DNA from: Sesamum alatum | Lineage: Eukaryota > Streptophyta > Magnoliopsida > Lamiales > Pedaliaceae | Assembly (NCBI GenBank): GCA_034509735.1 | Contig: JACGWO010000004.1 | Span: 23,417,395-23,481,394 of the forward strand | Reading direction: 5' to 3' | Length of the DNA stretch: 64,000 bases | In this document: positions 33,299-45,189 of the stretch, piece after piece | Numbering within the stretch: the stretch's first letter is position 1 | Layout: each line of letters starts with the position of its first letter | Notes under the pieces: generated by a model | Told to the model about the DNA's origin: nothing | The model's database searches: none | Seen by the model: the letters and a program-made list of their open reading frames with translations, nothing else | Program-made: the position numbers and the translations under genes

Positions 33299-35000
33299 AA
33301 AAATCATTTTAGTGCAACGGGAGATTCAATCATAAATCTATAGATATGCATGCATTTTTGTAATATATGCATGCATATTGCATTTTCCATGGTTAAGATA
33401 GACGAAGTATAAATAAACCGTCAGTTCTAATCAATTTCCCGTTAATTTGGAAGGCATCTTAAGTATTGCAAAATTCTTTTCGAGCGTTTAAGGCTAGTGT
33501 AAATGTCAACTTGAATTCTTTATCTTTTTCTGAAAAATCTATCAAATGAAAATTTGTTCTCTTATTCGAATTACATCACAAAATTAAATTTAAAAGATAT
33601 TGTAAATGTCAACTTGAATCTCAAATGAGATATATTATTCTCTTATGATGTTTTTATAAATATTTGAATTCATTAAAATTGTTTGAAATTACTTTCGGAT
33701 GAATTGTGATCATTACTTTAATGAATTTTCACCCATAAAATTTCATCACAAAATATAAAATCATAAATTTAAAAAATCATAATAAGTATGTATATATTTA
33801 CTTGAAAAAAGTTGTGCTCATGTACAATAGATTAGATAATTCAGGATAAGTTAAGAAAATATAAATGTCTTTAACAAAATTATAAAAATATGATTATCAA
33901 TTGAATAATAAAAAAAGTATTTTCAGATCATTTTCAATAAATATTTGGGACACTGTTTATTTAAAACTTATTCAATAAAAATAAAATTTTGCAAAAACAG
34001 TTTTGAATACGATAATTTTGAATATGTAATTTAAAATATTAAGAGTAATTTATAAATAATTAAATAAGCTACCAATTATCAATGATAAAGAAATTAGAGT
34101 GTTCGAGAAAATTTTTTTATAGAACTATTATTTTGCTACTTTTGGATCTAAATTTATGAAAAGTAATTTCCTAATGTATTTCTATTTATCGCAAATGAAA
34201 TATTCTTCATCGCAATTAAAGAACATCAATATTTGGCTAATGTTCATTAAGTAATAATGAAAAAGAGTTGCAAAGAAAATTTTCATAAAAACTAATAATA
34301 TAAAACAAAAATTTAATATCAATTAAATTATCTTAAAGTTTGTTTTACAATATGGTCTATAATATTCATACTTTGTCTTAATTGTGAAAATATCATACAT
34401 GAAAATATAAATAAAAAGTAATTTGTCCACCTCATGATCCACATAGGATAAGTATGTAGGCATATAAAATATAAAAATTAAAACACAAAATAAATCATTA
34501 TTATCTAATAAAACAAAAAAAAAAGGATAAAAGCATTACTTAGTGGATAGAGTATTTATATATTCAATATTATCGGTTATCTATTGATTGATATCGAAAC
34601 AAATATTTTGATCATTTTTCAAATAAATATACCGTACTGTTAAGGCGTTGAAAATATTAGAGAGCGGCTTTCATAGAAAACATCATTTTGCTACTTTTGA
34701 ATTCAAATTTATTAAAATGTTTTGTCAACGCATTTCAATTTCTCATAAATGAAATATTTGTCTTTGAAATTAAACAAAAATCAATATTTGAGCTAATTAT
34801 TGTTAAGTAAATAATGAGAAAAAGGTGCAAAGAAGTTTTCATAAAAATTGAAAACAAAAATAAAATTAAATATCATTTAAATCACCTTAAAACTTGCCTA
34901 GAAATATACTCCATAATCATTAATAATATATATTTATTGTGAAACATATATATATAGAAACTATCACATACGAAAGTATAAGCAAAAAGTAACTTGTTGG
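33299..35000. other. AT-rich intergenic sequence, no gene seen
   Basis: Long AT-rich stretch. Two segments look like diverged direct copies of each other: about 34,080-34,330 ('tttgctacttttggatctaa' and 'tcaatatttggctaatgtt') and about 34,670-34,900 ('tttgctacttttgaattcaa' and 'tcaatatttgagctaatta'). No coding sequence or RNA gene is seen. Confidence 0.5.
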
Positions 35001-35469
35001 GTTGATTTTTAGTTTTTCCACCCTTCCCTCTTTCTCGAACTTGTTTTTTAAAAGAAATGGTAAATTACATTATATGCATGTGATTACTGGCCTAGCAACG
35101 AGGAGCAAAATAGTGTTTATATACTTCCTGCTTTGTAGACAGGCCCAACTAGTAGAGGGAAAAATTCCTAGCGTCAACAATTTTCTCCATGACAGGCTTT
35201 CAATGAGCGGTTATCCGTCAATTTTCATGCATCAATAGGACAATACATTACAAAGGTGTCGTGGCTTCATCGTTGGTTGTGTTTAAGCAGATTTATGGCC
35301 TTTGATTGGTTTTCCTCCTTATTTTTAGTACTCACCTTCTCTCTTTCTCCTGTAGATTTTTTTGTTCTTGTGTCCTGGTGGTTTCTACCATCTTTCCTTA
35401 AGTTTTCATCTTTTGTGTGGAGCTCTTTTTAAGATCTCATTAGGTAATCTTTATTTTCTTTAGTATTTC

Positions 35470-36600
35470 AACATGTCTTCCCTTATTGAGCGTGTAGATG
35501 AGTGCACAGTGGAGGATGAAATAGACCTAGTGGGTCTGTCCTCTTCGGGGCACTCTAGCTCAGGATGTTTGTCCATAGGTATTAACAGGCATGATGGGCT
35601 AGTGATGAGATGGGTGAACTACTCATGCCTCTGATTTAGGGGATGAAATCTATTTTTGGACTCCATCCTTAATCGTTTGGGAGAGCTACGTCATCCCTCC
35701 TATGATCAAACTTTTTCTCGTTATTTCACCTATCTTCACTAGCTGGGCTTCCCCCAGATTAACATACTTCTCAACTCGAGCAAGTAGGTTGTTGAAGCTG
35801 GTAGCTAGTTTTTATTTGAGGCTTTTAAGGAATCCTCTATTCACAAACCCAAGTAAGAGCACTAGCCAAGACCTCCTGACTAGTAGAGAGCAATTTTGGG
35901 ATGACATTGGTTAAAAGTTGAATATATGGCCTCAAGGTCTCATTTTTATCCTATTTTGGCCCAAAGATGCTCAAGATTGTCTCACGATATTTCTTGTTGT
36001 TTGCAAACTAGGGTAAAAAATAAAAAAAAACTAAACTCTGCAAAGGGGTGGATTGAACTAGGCGGGAGCTGGTTGAATCACTTTTAGGTAGATTTCGTCA
36101 GTGTAGTAAGGAATACATGCCATTTATTTCCATAAGTATACATGTGTAACAACGCAACATTCTCAAACTTGTTGAGGCATTCTAGTAGGTCACTGGTACC
36201 ATCATGAGGTGGTCAATGGGATGTTGTCCTGAAGCGAGCAGAAAGCTCGTGTCATCACTTTTCCGCTAAAAGGCTCTCCGCTTCTCACGAATGAGGTATC
36301 CCCGTCCATTTTCCTCTATAGTTCTATGATCTCCTAGCTAGGGCTTTCAACATTCCTACAACTGTCGTGTTAGCGTCTCCCGAGCCCGTGCAAGCAACAG
36401 GGTCTTGGTCCTTGGCTATGGTGTGACAAGTGGTGCCGGAGCCAGCTCATCGTGGGCCTTTCCTCTTGATGAACATGGCGTGTTGGAGTTGGGCACCTTG
36501 ACAGCTCCAAAATCTAGTGTTGATATGGAACCACTAGTGAGGCTAGCACGGGAGCCATCGATAGCTGTGGTGGCAGTAGTAATGATAAGCTTCCTAAGGC
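35470..36600 (-). pseudogene. gag: Ty3/gypsy gag relic (minus strand)
   Basis: On the minus strand a gag core can be followed through shifts. There is 'GEPFSGKVMTRAFC' (about 36,260), then 'LNKFENVALLHMYT' (about 36,170-36,130), 'HVFLTTLTKST' and 'FNQLPPSSIHPFAEF' (36,060-36,030). A C-terminal part resembling 'L-x-x-ALTxGxVNxGF-x-K' ends at about 35,720. This is the Retrotrans_gag pattern, strongly decayed. It sits downstream of its own PBS and 5' LTR (36,796-37,478). Nothing recognisable as pol follows to the left. Confidence 0.6.
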
Positions 36601-36795
36601 ACTTTTAAAAAAGCAAACTTATTTTAGAAAGAGGGGTTGATAGATGAACGGTAGGGGAAGGCATGTTAATTGCACCTTAACTTTGTTCCCTTGTGGCCTA
36701 GCAACCACTTCTCCACCAAGGAGTGGGTAACCCACACAAACAATCCATTGCCTCGACCACTATCAAAATTAGTCATCTCACATCTTATCTCAATA
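36601..36795 (-). other. Retroelement leader between PBS and gag
   Basis: Non-coding on the expected strand. Short frames on both strands here look incidental. Confidence 0.45.
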
Positions 36796-36814
36796 TTTCC
36801 ACAAACGACACTAA
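36796..36814 (-). promoter_or_regulatory. Decayed primer binding site (TGGCGCC type)
   Basis: The minus strand reads 'ttagtgtcgtttgtggaaa'. The usual Tat/gypsy sequence at this place is TTGGCGCCGTYTGTGGGAA, and the main differences are G-to-A and C-to-T transitions. It lies directly after the LTR end 'cccatca'. Confidence 0.6.
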
Positions 36815-37478
36815 TGATGGGTGCTAAACAGCACCATAAAATGTCGAAAAAGCTGCTGAGAATCCTAAGATTTTCAAGTGACAACCTACAAAATAGGGGA
36901 TAGCACTTCTATGCTTAAGTTAGTAATGGACTTTACGAAGATTAAAACATAATTGCATGTGAAGAATGCAGGAATCAGTAAGCTCAATGATGAACAAGTG
37001 AAGAATATATGAAGTGCTATGAAAATGAAAGACTTACCAAATTAGTGAAAACTTATATGAGCTGAAAACGAGTGAAAACCTTATGTGAATAGTCAAAGGG
37101 TGAAGTTATGTAAGGTTACCTCCCTTAAACTATCTACACTCCTATTTCTAGGAGTTGGATGAGAATATTATAGAGGTAGTTGAGCACAATCTGGATACTC
37201 TCATATTCTTGGGAAGTCTAGTTTCATGAGATAACATTAGTCGAACTGTATGCCATGTCATATGTGTCCCATGTGAGCAAACAGAACCTGCCACATCAAT
37301 AGGAAAATCGCCTATTTACGGGGAATAGTTACATGTTGATTTTACCTCAATAGTTCTGGCTTGTAGGCTTGTCACCTATTGGATGTCTCTTTAGGTTGAT
37401 GTGTCATTATAGGTGAGAAATGTTGTTGATGTGTCAAATAAGTTGGTTAGGCCACTAATAGGTTGAAATTGGGCATCA
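36815..37478 (-). repeat. 5' LTR of the gypsy relic (about 664 bp)
   Basis: On the minus strand it starts TGATGCCCAATTTC and ends GCACCCATCA, giving TGATG/CATCA ends, and a PBS follows immediately. A matching 3' LTR was not found in the window. Confidence 0.6.
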
Positions 37479-37559
37479 ACTAACTCGGTCTCCCCAACAA
37501 GTTTTAGTGTGGTTGGAGGTGGTTCTTTTGGTTTTTGGGCTTTGTGCATTTTGGCATAC

Positions 37560-38690
37560 TAATTTTACATTATTGGCTAGGACTCTTCGATCAATTGGGT
37601 TGGGTAACTCTTTTGGCCTGTTTTTTGGGGGGGGGAGGGGGGGGGGAATTACATTAATAGAATATGCAAAATTTCTCATGAACAAGCATTGCATCAGAAA
37701 TCCTAGCCATGTTATGAGTATCAGAGTTGCTTGTCCTACGGACAAACACAAAATGACATGCTGATAGAGTTTGAGCCCTATCACGATTCTCTTGCACTAG
37801 GTTCCCATTAATAGAGACGTCTTCCTCATTGGAGTTTACTCCCTGAAGGGTCTGAAGGAAACTACCCTGAAGTGATTGCCAGGTCGTCCCCTCTTTCAAT
37901 GCTAGGAGCTCGGCGTGTTCCAAGGTCGCTAGAAACTGAAGGTCTTTGATCTGGTTTCGAGACAAGTAGACCTTGCATTACAACAATAGTCATCGTAGCT
38001 ATCACTTGTTCCCATTTAGAGATTGCACCATCGCAATTAATTTTAACATATGGATCCTCAGGTCGCTGCTTAGTGTGGTGTGTTCAGTCTCACAACAAGG
38101 CTTAAACGAAACCGTCTGAATTCATTCAAGAATCGGGCAGCATCGACAATAATTTTCATAGGAGATTTTCCGCCATCCTCAATTAAAGCCTTGTTTTGGT
38201 TCCTCCTTATCACCCAATACACTGCCAGAAAATTATCACCTTCCTCCGGATCCATCTCAACGCACACTTCTACCATCCAGGAATCAACGCTCGATCACCA
38301 TGAAGAGATAACTTGCCAAGGAAGATCCGTGAGCGCCCAAATCTGGTGCGAGAAAGTGCATTTGAGGAAATAGTGTTTGACATCTTCTCCTTACCTTACA
38401 GATAGGACAAACATTCTGGGCCACCATCTTCCAGCTAGCTCAGTTGGACAATATCATAAATGCATTTTGGCAAAATTTCCAGCTAAACATCTTTAATTTA
38501 TGGGCGATATTCCTCTTCCATAATAACTTCTAGAAATCTTCATCGCTTGCTGATCATAATGCTGATTAGAAGGTGAAGCCTGAAGAGCTTGTCGTCGTGT
38601 CCCACTAAGTGATGTGCACTCTTCACTGTAAATCTCCCACATCTATCTCGAAGCCTTACTATTCGATCTTCCATCAGATACGAACCTAAT
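37560..38690 (-). pseudogene. LINE 3' fragment: RT tail, zf-RVT and RNase H-like domain
   Basis: The minus strand carries 'VEIIKSIPLGSYLMEDRIV' then 'DRCGRFTVKSAHHLVG' (about 38,690-38,590), a Cys-rich zf-RVT piece near 38,400, and an RNase H-like segment (37,965-37,700). The last has 'LATLEHAELLALKEG' and 'CHFVFVRRTSNSDTHNMARI', matching the RVT_3 pattern (E-x-x-AL, then F-x-R-x-x-N-x-x-AH). The 5' end appears to interrupt a hAT-type gene at ~38,700. No clear poly(A) was found. A G-run of about 22 bases lies at 37,626-37,647. Confidence 0.7.
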
Positions 38691-38699
38691 GGGATGGAT

Positions 38700-39430
38700 T
38701 TAATAATTTCAACATCCATTAAATGAAATACAACATTAATTATTACAAAACTTGAAAGCTCTTGACAACTTGAAAACTCAAAATTTCGCCTCATATCAAA
38801 AATATATGTTTCGAGTTGGTCTTTTAAAAAAATAATATCACAAGAAGAGAAATTATCAGAATAATCTCAGCAAGACAAATGAGCAAGTCATGGTCGGATT
38901 TGGCAAAAAAATTTCTCGATTCAAGACATGATATGCATTTGAGTAGTTCTGTAGATGCCTCACTAAATCAATTGTTGATTTCAATAATAATTAAATCAAG
39001 AATAGCAAGAAAAATCCCAGCATGATAATAGTGATAAAAAGTTACTTGTTGCCCCTCACGCCTTGAACGACCTTAGATAGGTATAGTATCATCCATCTTT
39101 GAAACTAGAATACACTTTTTACCACAAAACATCTCAACTTCTTTCATGAATGCATCCCATCCATTATTTCTCAAGTATTGTAGATGATCTTCGACAGTGA
39201 CAATCAACCCCATCGCATTAACAATGTTTGGATATTTCTGTTGTAAGGCATTAGATAATTCATTTGTCAATTCCAACACTCTTATCATCAAATGAAGATA
39301 AAACAAATTCAACACTTTATTCCTTCCTGTAATAAATTGAGTTTGATGCGAACTACAAGATCTAGAAAAGGGAAAAGGAACATGACATCTTCTTATAAAG
39401 AAAAGATGACTAGATAGTGTATATTGTGAG
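38700..39430 (-). pseudogene. hAT-type (TTF zinc-finger/DUF4371-like) transposase fragment
   Basis: The minus strand reads 'LFYLHLMIRVLELTNELSNA', then 'LQQKYPNIVNAMGLI' and 'LRNNGWDAFMKEVEMFCGKK' (39,310-39,080). After a gap come 'LIIIEINN', 'FSEASTELLKCISCL' and 'MRRNFEFSSCQELSSF' (38,990-38,720). These match the C-terminal half of the plant TTF-type zinc-finger proteins related to hAT transposases, which end in 'ELSxALQ...DIVNAM', 'FxExxxELLxCMACLxP' and 'DVRRNxxFSxxxDL'. The hAT dimerisation motif is missing, where the LINE fragment begins. Confidence 0.65.
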
Positions 39431-39449
39431 AAGAACATGCAAGGAAAAA

Positions 39450-40552
39450 TGATGAGCCAAAACCGCAAGGGCACGGTGTATCGTGTAGTACTCAAGATGT
39501 CGATCCCACAGGGACTATTGTGATAACTAGATTTACTCAATTTTGATTAGTCAGACCGAGATATATGAGTGAGACAATTGATTGAAACAGAAAAGCCGAA
39601 AAATTGAAACAAGAGGGTAAATAATAAGGTTCGATAGTCTAGAATCAAGTATCCCCGCAATGATCGATTAACAAACCTATCAAGAACCCTTTTCTACTCA
39701 ATGTGATTAATCCAAAGGAAATTATCTTAATGTTGTTACCACCCTTTTTCAAGTATGTGGAAAGCCGTATTTGATTAATTAATCTACCTATTTTCATGGA
39801 AATGTAATTAAATCAAACCCATTGAGATAATGACAATTAGTGAGATCCTCATAGAAATTAAGCATGCTATCGCGGTTAATGCTTAAGTTTAATCTACGAC
39901 TTTCTAACATGGAATTTTACCTTTCAGTACTTCACCCGATTTTTAAGATATGCAAACATGTGGCCAACATATTCACAAGACAAATAAGTGCTCGAAAAAT
40001 AAATTGAATCAATTCACACGAGATAGAAAAAGAAAATTAGAATAATTCATTAATTTATCAAAGGGTTCAATATGATCCTAGAACAAGAATTCTACTCAGC
40101 CATAAAGTTAATGAAGAAGCAAAATAAATATTCCGGAGAATACATCAAGCAAAATTCTAAAAAGAAGAAAGAATTAGGAAGAACTGTGACCGATCATCCT
40201 AGCCATCTTGAAGCTTCCCCGACTTCTTCGTGTCTCTTCAAGCCTTGTATTTGCATTTTGATCCCCATTTTTCACATCCCTAGTTCCTCCTTTTATAGTT
40301 GTAGTGGAGCAAAAGGCAAAACATGGGTATGTGCAAAGACACCACAAGGTCGTGTTCTGTCAAACATGGGTGAATTTTTTTTTTTAGTCCATTTTGCTCC
40401 TGAATTATGCTTGAAAATGGAGAAACAACCAAAAGAAGTATCCAACAAAGAGATTGTCTTTAAAAGCAATAAATTATATGGAATCCTGCTTAAAAGGGAC
40501 GGAAAAAAGCATGTATTTTTCCTTCACAAATATGTAGAATCCCTACTTATCA
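39450..40552 (-). repeat. 3' LTR of the Athila element (about 1.1 kb)
   Basis: The minus strand starts TGATAAGTAGGGATTC directly after the polypurine tract and ends in GGTTTTGGCTCA (about 39,450). Near the end is 'ccctgtgggatcgacatctt' (plus about 39,500-39,520), a string I know from Athila LTR ends. Frames inside are incidental. Confidence 0.75.
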
Positions 40553-40567
40553 AACTCCCCCAAAGCT
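40553..40567 (-). promoter_or_regulatory. Polypurine tract of the Athila element
   Basis: The minus strand reads 'gctttgggggagtt' directly before TGATAAG. It is preceded by 'cttagggacaa', the conserved Athila context. Confidence 0.8.
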
Positions 40568-41569
40568 TGTCCCTAAGCAACAAAAATCCAGAGGCAGTAA
40601 CCTCGAATGAGTGTAGAACTCGCCTTCTCAACATTGTGGCAACGATTTGTAATAACAAACACAACTTAAAAGCACATAGTCACAAAACACAAGCACACCG
40701 ACATATTATGTGAAAGTTAACTCATTTAATGAGAGTAGGAAGTTGATCACACCATAACACTTCATTTCGCCCTATAGAGAATAGAGGATCGAGTCTCTAT
40801 TAAACCTATAAGTCTCTAGTGTAGTCATTCGACCGTTTCAATACAACACCTTTCTCCATTCTTTTTCTACCAAAGTACAGATGTCCCTATTTTCGATAAC
40901 TCTCTCTTTGTTTCCTTTTTTTTTTTTTTTTTTGTCTTTTTCAAACTGAGTAATTGCGTTCTTTAGGTCGTATTTTGGACTTTTTACATGAATGACAACA
41001 TTGGTGATGAAGGCACCCCATTACTCAACCTAATACGTTTCCTAAAGTGCTTTGCATACTCATGACCCTAGTCGTGTTTTATGCGAATGACAATGTTTGT
41101 GATGAAGTCGCCCGGTTACTAGGCAACCGAAGCCAGTGGAGTAGGTGCGTTGTGTCCTCTTTTGTCTCTTTTTTTCTTTTTCTCCTTCTTTTTCTACCAA
41201 TCTTTTTCTTTCTCTTTTTTTTTTCTTTTTCACTATACAGAAAGGCATACATCCTACTTCAGGTGTAGGAAAAGTTCAATCAGGTGGGGTTTAAACAATG
41301 AAATGACTTCCACAAAAACACTATGAGTTAACATAAGGCAAGACAACCCAATCCCGATTCAAAGTGCGTGGCGTTAGAACCCAACTACTTCATAACAAAT
41401 TTAATCAACAGTCACATAATAACGCGGTTATGTAGGCTTTAATTCTATGACCTCCTACTTAGCATTCATTTAGCCAAATCAGCCACATGCATCGTCGAAG
41501 GGTCATATGTTCCACAACGTGAATTTAACACAAAAGCAGCAAAAAAAAAACACAAAATGAAATGGATAC
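40568..41569 (-). other. Athila 3' untranslated region
   Basis: Non-coding, with long purine/pyrimidine tracts (T-rich on plus at 40,910-40,935 and 41,160-41,240). A motif of 'gtgatgaag' plus 'ttactaggcaac / ttactcaacc' occurs twice, at about 41,000 and 41,100. Confidence 0.5.
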
Positions 41570-42770
41570 CTATAGCGTATAGCATTTGAAAATTTCAGTA
41601 ACTCCCCAAAACTTAGACACAACATTGTTCTCAGTGCAAAAAAGATAACTGGGGGAAAGGACATACCAAATCATTGAGGAGGAAGGAAGTGGCCTTGCAG
41701 CAATTAGGGCATCGGGCAGAGGTCCACGGGACAACCCGGCCGCATGAGAAGGGGAAGGTGGCAGTGGAGCTGGACAGTGGTCGAGCTCGACACTGTCAGA
41801 CGGTGCTTGCAACTACCAATTTTCCCAAATCTAGACGGTTAGATATGTGGGGTCGGGCAACGGGATGGACGGCAGAGGATCTGGCATGAGCAACTTGTAT
41901 TGGTCGTCCATTCTCGTGATCATCTTCATGGCTTGGCAAGTGGCGAGGTCGACCCTATTTCTACCTTGGGCTTCTTCATATCCCTACAATGAAAGACCGA
42001 CTGGCAAGGCAATGGGGGTAACGAATCCCCAAAATATTATGGCGTCCGACTCAATGTTAGCAATTATAGAGAATTGACGAATAAAAAATGAGCCCGTATC
42101 AATTTAAAAGTCATTAACCATGACCCATAATACAAATAATTCAAAACGATGTATGATGCCCTCACTATCACCTCGACCAAATAAAGTGTGTGCAAGAACA
42201 TGGTGCAAATATCAAAAATAGGGGTTGATAATGGTGGACGATTTAGAGCGGGTTGCATCATACGACGTCTGCCTAGTCAGATCATACCAAAAGGGGTTCC
42301 CCGCAGTCCGTCCCCCTCCCCCCCCCCCCCCCAGCCGACTGGCAAATCAAAGATAGCATTAAACTCAGCAAGGGTCACGCAGAATTCTATGTGCCTAAAT
42401 TGACAAGTAATACGACCAGTATCGACGTGGGGACCGTACAAGATCCCTTCAACTCGTAACGAACTCAAAAACTCACGAACAAGCCTATGATACGCGGGCC
42501 ATCTACTAAACATGAAATCATGCCATCCTAGTCTAGCAAACAGATACTCAACATCATTAGATATCCCAAGCACATCAAGAACTTCATTATCAATGTAATG
42601 GGTGTTAGTAATAGTACGAGAGCGAATACCTTCATACCTGTTACGATCAGCAATGTCCATGTACGGCAAATCCGGTTATGATTGGCGAGCCCCGTGTTGA
42701 GCATCGTGTTGTGCTTGGGAAGAAGAGGTTTCACTCATCCTTTCTCTCTTTGGTGCCATGTGGGGAGATA
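41570..42770 (-). pseudogene. Athila envelope-position ORF (Athila ORF-1/PF03078-like), broken
   Basis: The minus strand starts 'MAPKRERMSETSSSQAQHDA' near 42,758 and soon meets a stop. It continues 'YIDNEVLDVLGISNDVEYL', 'FARLGWHDFMFSRWPAYHRL' and 'FRHIEFCVTLAEFNAIFDLP' (42,669-42,300). Later pieces include 'RVDLATCQAMKMITRMDDQY' (about 41,930). This is the pattern of the protein encoded between integrase and the 3' LTR in Athila elements. Its role is unproven; an envelope-like function has been proposed only from position. A C-run (42,311-42,332) and several stops interrupt it. Confidence 0.75.
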
Positions 42771-42949
42771 TAACTAGTGAAAATTGAAGAAATTGGTGTT
42801 TTTGGAGAGCCCAAGTGACAGGTCATCGTTTAATTGGAGAGATTTTGCAGAAATTTGGGGTGGCTCGATAGATTTGAGAGAGAAATACGGGAGGGAATTC
42901 AAAAGTTTGCGAAGTGGAAAAGTAAACATGGCCATTTTAGGGCTTTAAA

Positions 42950-43150
42950 ATTTGAAAAGTTGCACAACACAGCTGTATTGGAGAACACGGCACGGTTGTG
43001 TTCTTTTCGGGTTATTCTGCTTTTGATGGTGCTTGACAACACGGTCGTGTTCTGGATCACGGCCAGGGCGTGTTTTCAGAAATATCGACGAGGAAATGCC
43101 ACGGTCGTGTTGTGTAACATGACCAGCTTGTGTTTTCGAAATACATATTG
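42950..43150. repeat. Reiterated 'ACACGG...CGTGTT' motifs in the Athila spacer
   Basis: At least six copies of a short near-palindromic motif (for example 'aacacggcacggttgtgtt', 'acaacacggtcgtgttctgg', 'atcacggccagggcgtgttt' and 'ccacggtcgtgttgtgt') lie within 190 bases. They occupy the spacer between integrase and the envelope-position ORF. Confidence 0.75.
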
Positions 43151-43489
43151 TTCGAGCAAATCTGCAGAGATATAGAGCAACTGCTTGGAATGAGTGGATT
43201 TGTAAAGGATAAAAATAAAATAAAATGAAGAATAAAAATAAATAAAAATGGGAAAAGTAGAGATAGAAAGGATTGTGTTGCCTCCCGAGTAGCATTTTGC
43301 TTTAAGTCGTTAGCTCGACTGTGTTGTGGGGGATCAAGCTGACGGGTCGTAGAGTTGCAAATTGCCCCCCTTTTCAATTGGAGTCCCGACAACATAGTGC
43401 TTTAACCGTTGACTGCACCATAAGGAAAAACTTTACGAACATGGAAGGATCCCGACCAACATGAGTGCAATTTTCCTGGAAAAAAACGG

Positions 43490-44690
43490 AGGCCAGAGTT
43501 AAATAGCAAAACAATATCATCATTTGAATTCCCTTCGAAGAATGCATTGGTCGTGCCACTTTTCGGTGCGTTCCTCGTAGAGTTTTGCACTTTCATGAGT
43601 ATCGAGCCTTAGCTCGTCAAGTTCACTCAATTGGAGACTTCATTTCTCACCCGCCGATTTGAGGTCAAAATTCTATTTTTTTATAGCCCAAAAAGCCCTA
43701 TGCTCAAGTTCAACAGGTAAGTGATAAGGTTTTCCATAAAGCAAATGAAATGGGGTAGTGCTGATAGGAGTTTTCTACGCAGTTAGATAGGCCCACAAGG
43801 CATTATCAAGTTTAGAAGACCAATCTTTTCGGGAACATGACACAGTTTTTTCCAAAATGAACTTAATTTCCCAGTTCGACACTTCGACTTGCCCACTAGT
43901 TTGGGGATGTATGGGGTGGAAATTTTATGGACGACCCCGTATTTCTTCATGAGGGTTTCAAATTTTTTTTCAATGAAGTGGGAACCTCCGTCACTAATCA
44001 CAATCCTAGGGACACCAAAACATGGAAAAATGATTTTTTTGAAAAGTTCAATTACAGTTTTGGCGTCACTAGTTGGGGATGTTATGGCTTCTATCGATTT
44101 GGAGACATAATCAACGACAACCAAGATGAACTTATTCCCAAATGATGGCGGAAAAGGACCCATGAAATCAATTCCCCAAACATCAAAGATCTCGACCTCA
44201 AGTATGTAATTTAAAGGTATTTCATGACGTTTCGAGATGTTCCCAGCTCGTTGACAGTTATATCATGCAAGTACAAATTGATGCACATCTTTGAACATTG
44301 ATGGCGAATAAAATCCGATTGCAAAATTTTAGCAATGGTTTTAGAACTACTAGTGTGACCCCCATATGAAGATGAATGACAATGATATATAACGTAACGA
44401 ATTTCGTCTATTGATAGGCATCGCTGTAACACTCCATCAGCACAATGCTTGTAGAGGTACGATTCGTCCCAAACAAAATGGCGAGTATCCGAGAGAAATT
44501 TCTTTTTCTGATGGAAAGTCATATAGGGGTAGGATGCCACATACTAAATAATTCACAAAATCAGCATACCAAGGTGCTTCAGCAGACATTAAAGCAAACA
44601 ATTGATCATCAGGAAAAGAGTCATCGACTGGAATTTCGTTACACATTTGGTTCTCAAACTGTAGACAGGATAGGTGGTCTGCCACGGCGT
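43490..44690 (-). pseudogene. Athila integrase, frameshifted
   Basis: The zinc-finger part (44,540-44,211) has 'RHFVWDESYLYKHCADGVLQ' and 'IRYVIYHCHSSSYGGHTSSS'. The core (44,163-43,783) has '[20 protein letters not shown]', '[16 protein letters not shown]' (catalytic Asp) and a degenerate '[11 protein letters not shown]', where the usual 'NGQAE' would give the catalytic Glu. That Glu appears lost. After a frameshift the tail reads to about 43,490. Upstream, 'MADHLSCLQF' (44,685) marks the RNase H/integrase junction. Confidence 0.82.
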
Positions 44691-44739
44691 TTTCGGTCCC
44701 GTTCTTGTTTCATATCTCTAGGTTAAACTCTTGGAGTAG

Positions 44740-45060
44740 AAGTATCTATCGGATCAAACATGGCATCGCATCCTTCTTGCTCAAGAGGTACCTAATAGTT
44801 GCATGATCAGTAAAAACAATCACTTCAGAACCAATGATGTATGAACGGAATTCGTCAAAGGCAAACACAACGGCAAGCAATTCCTTCTCAGTGGTGGCGT
44901 AGTTTATTTGGGCATCGTCAAGAGTACGGCTTGCGTAATAAATTACGTGCAGCTTGTTCTCTTTCCGTTGGCCGAGAACAACCCCCACTGCAACGTCACT
45001 TGCGTCACACATGATTTCAAATGAAAGATACCAATCAAGGGGTTGCATAATAGGTGCTGA
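44740..45060 (-). pseudogene. Athila RNase H domain
   Basis: The minus strand reads '[20 protein letters not shown]', then '[20 protein letters not shown]' and '[20 protein letters not shown]', with '[12 protein letters not shown]'. These are the standard RNase H blocks of Ty3/gypsy elements, with catalytic D, E and D present. The frame is open over 100 residues. Confidence 0.88.
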
Positions 45061-45189
45061 GATGAGGACTTGCGTTAACTAATTAAATGCATCACGACAT
45101 TCATTGTTTAAATCAAAAGGGACATCCTTAATGAGCCAATTAGTTAATGGCTTGGAAATTTTCAAAAGTCCTTAATGAAACGCCGGTAA

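Noticed and set aside
35002..35238. 78-residue plus-strand frame
   Set aside because: No family resemblance. It lies beside a decayed gag on the opposite strand and is probably a chance frame.
37626..37647. G-run as a possible quadruplex or regulatory site
   Set aside because: It is a homopolymer slippage tract in a dead LINE, with no context that suggests function.
40072..40713. 213-residue plus-strand frame
   Set aside because: It lies almost wholly within the Athila LTR on the opposite strand and matches the LTR/PPT landmarks, so it is a chance frame.
41570..42770. Calling the Athila downstream ORF a true envelope gene
   Set aside because: No signal peptide, transmembrane segment or fusion feature can be seen in the surviving pieces. 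Position alone does not establish that role.
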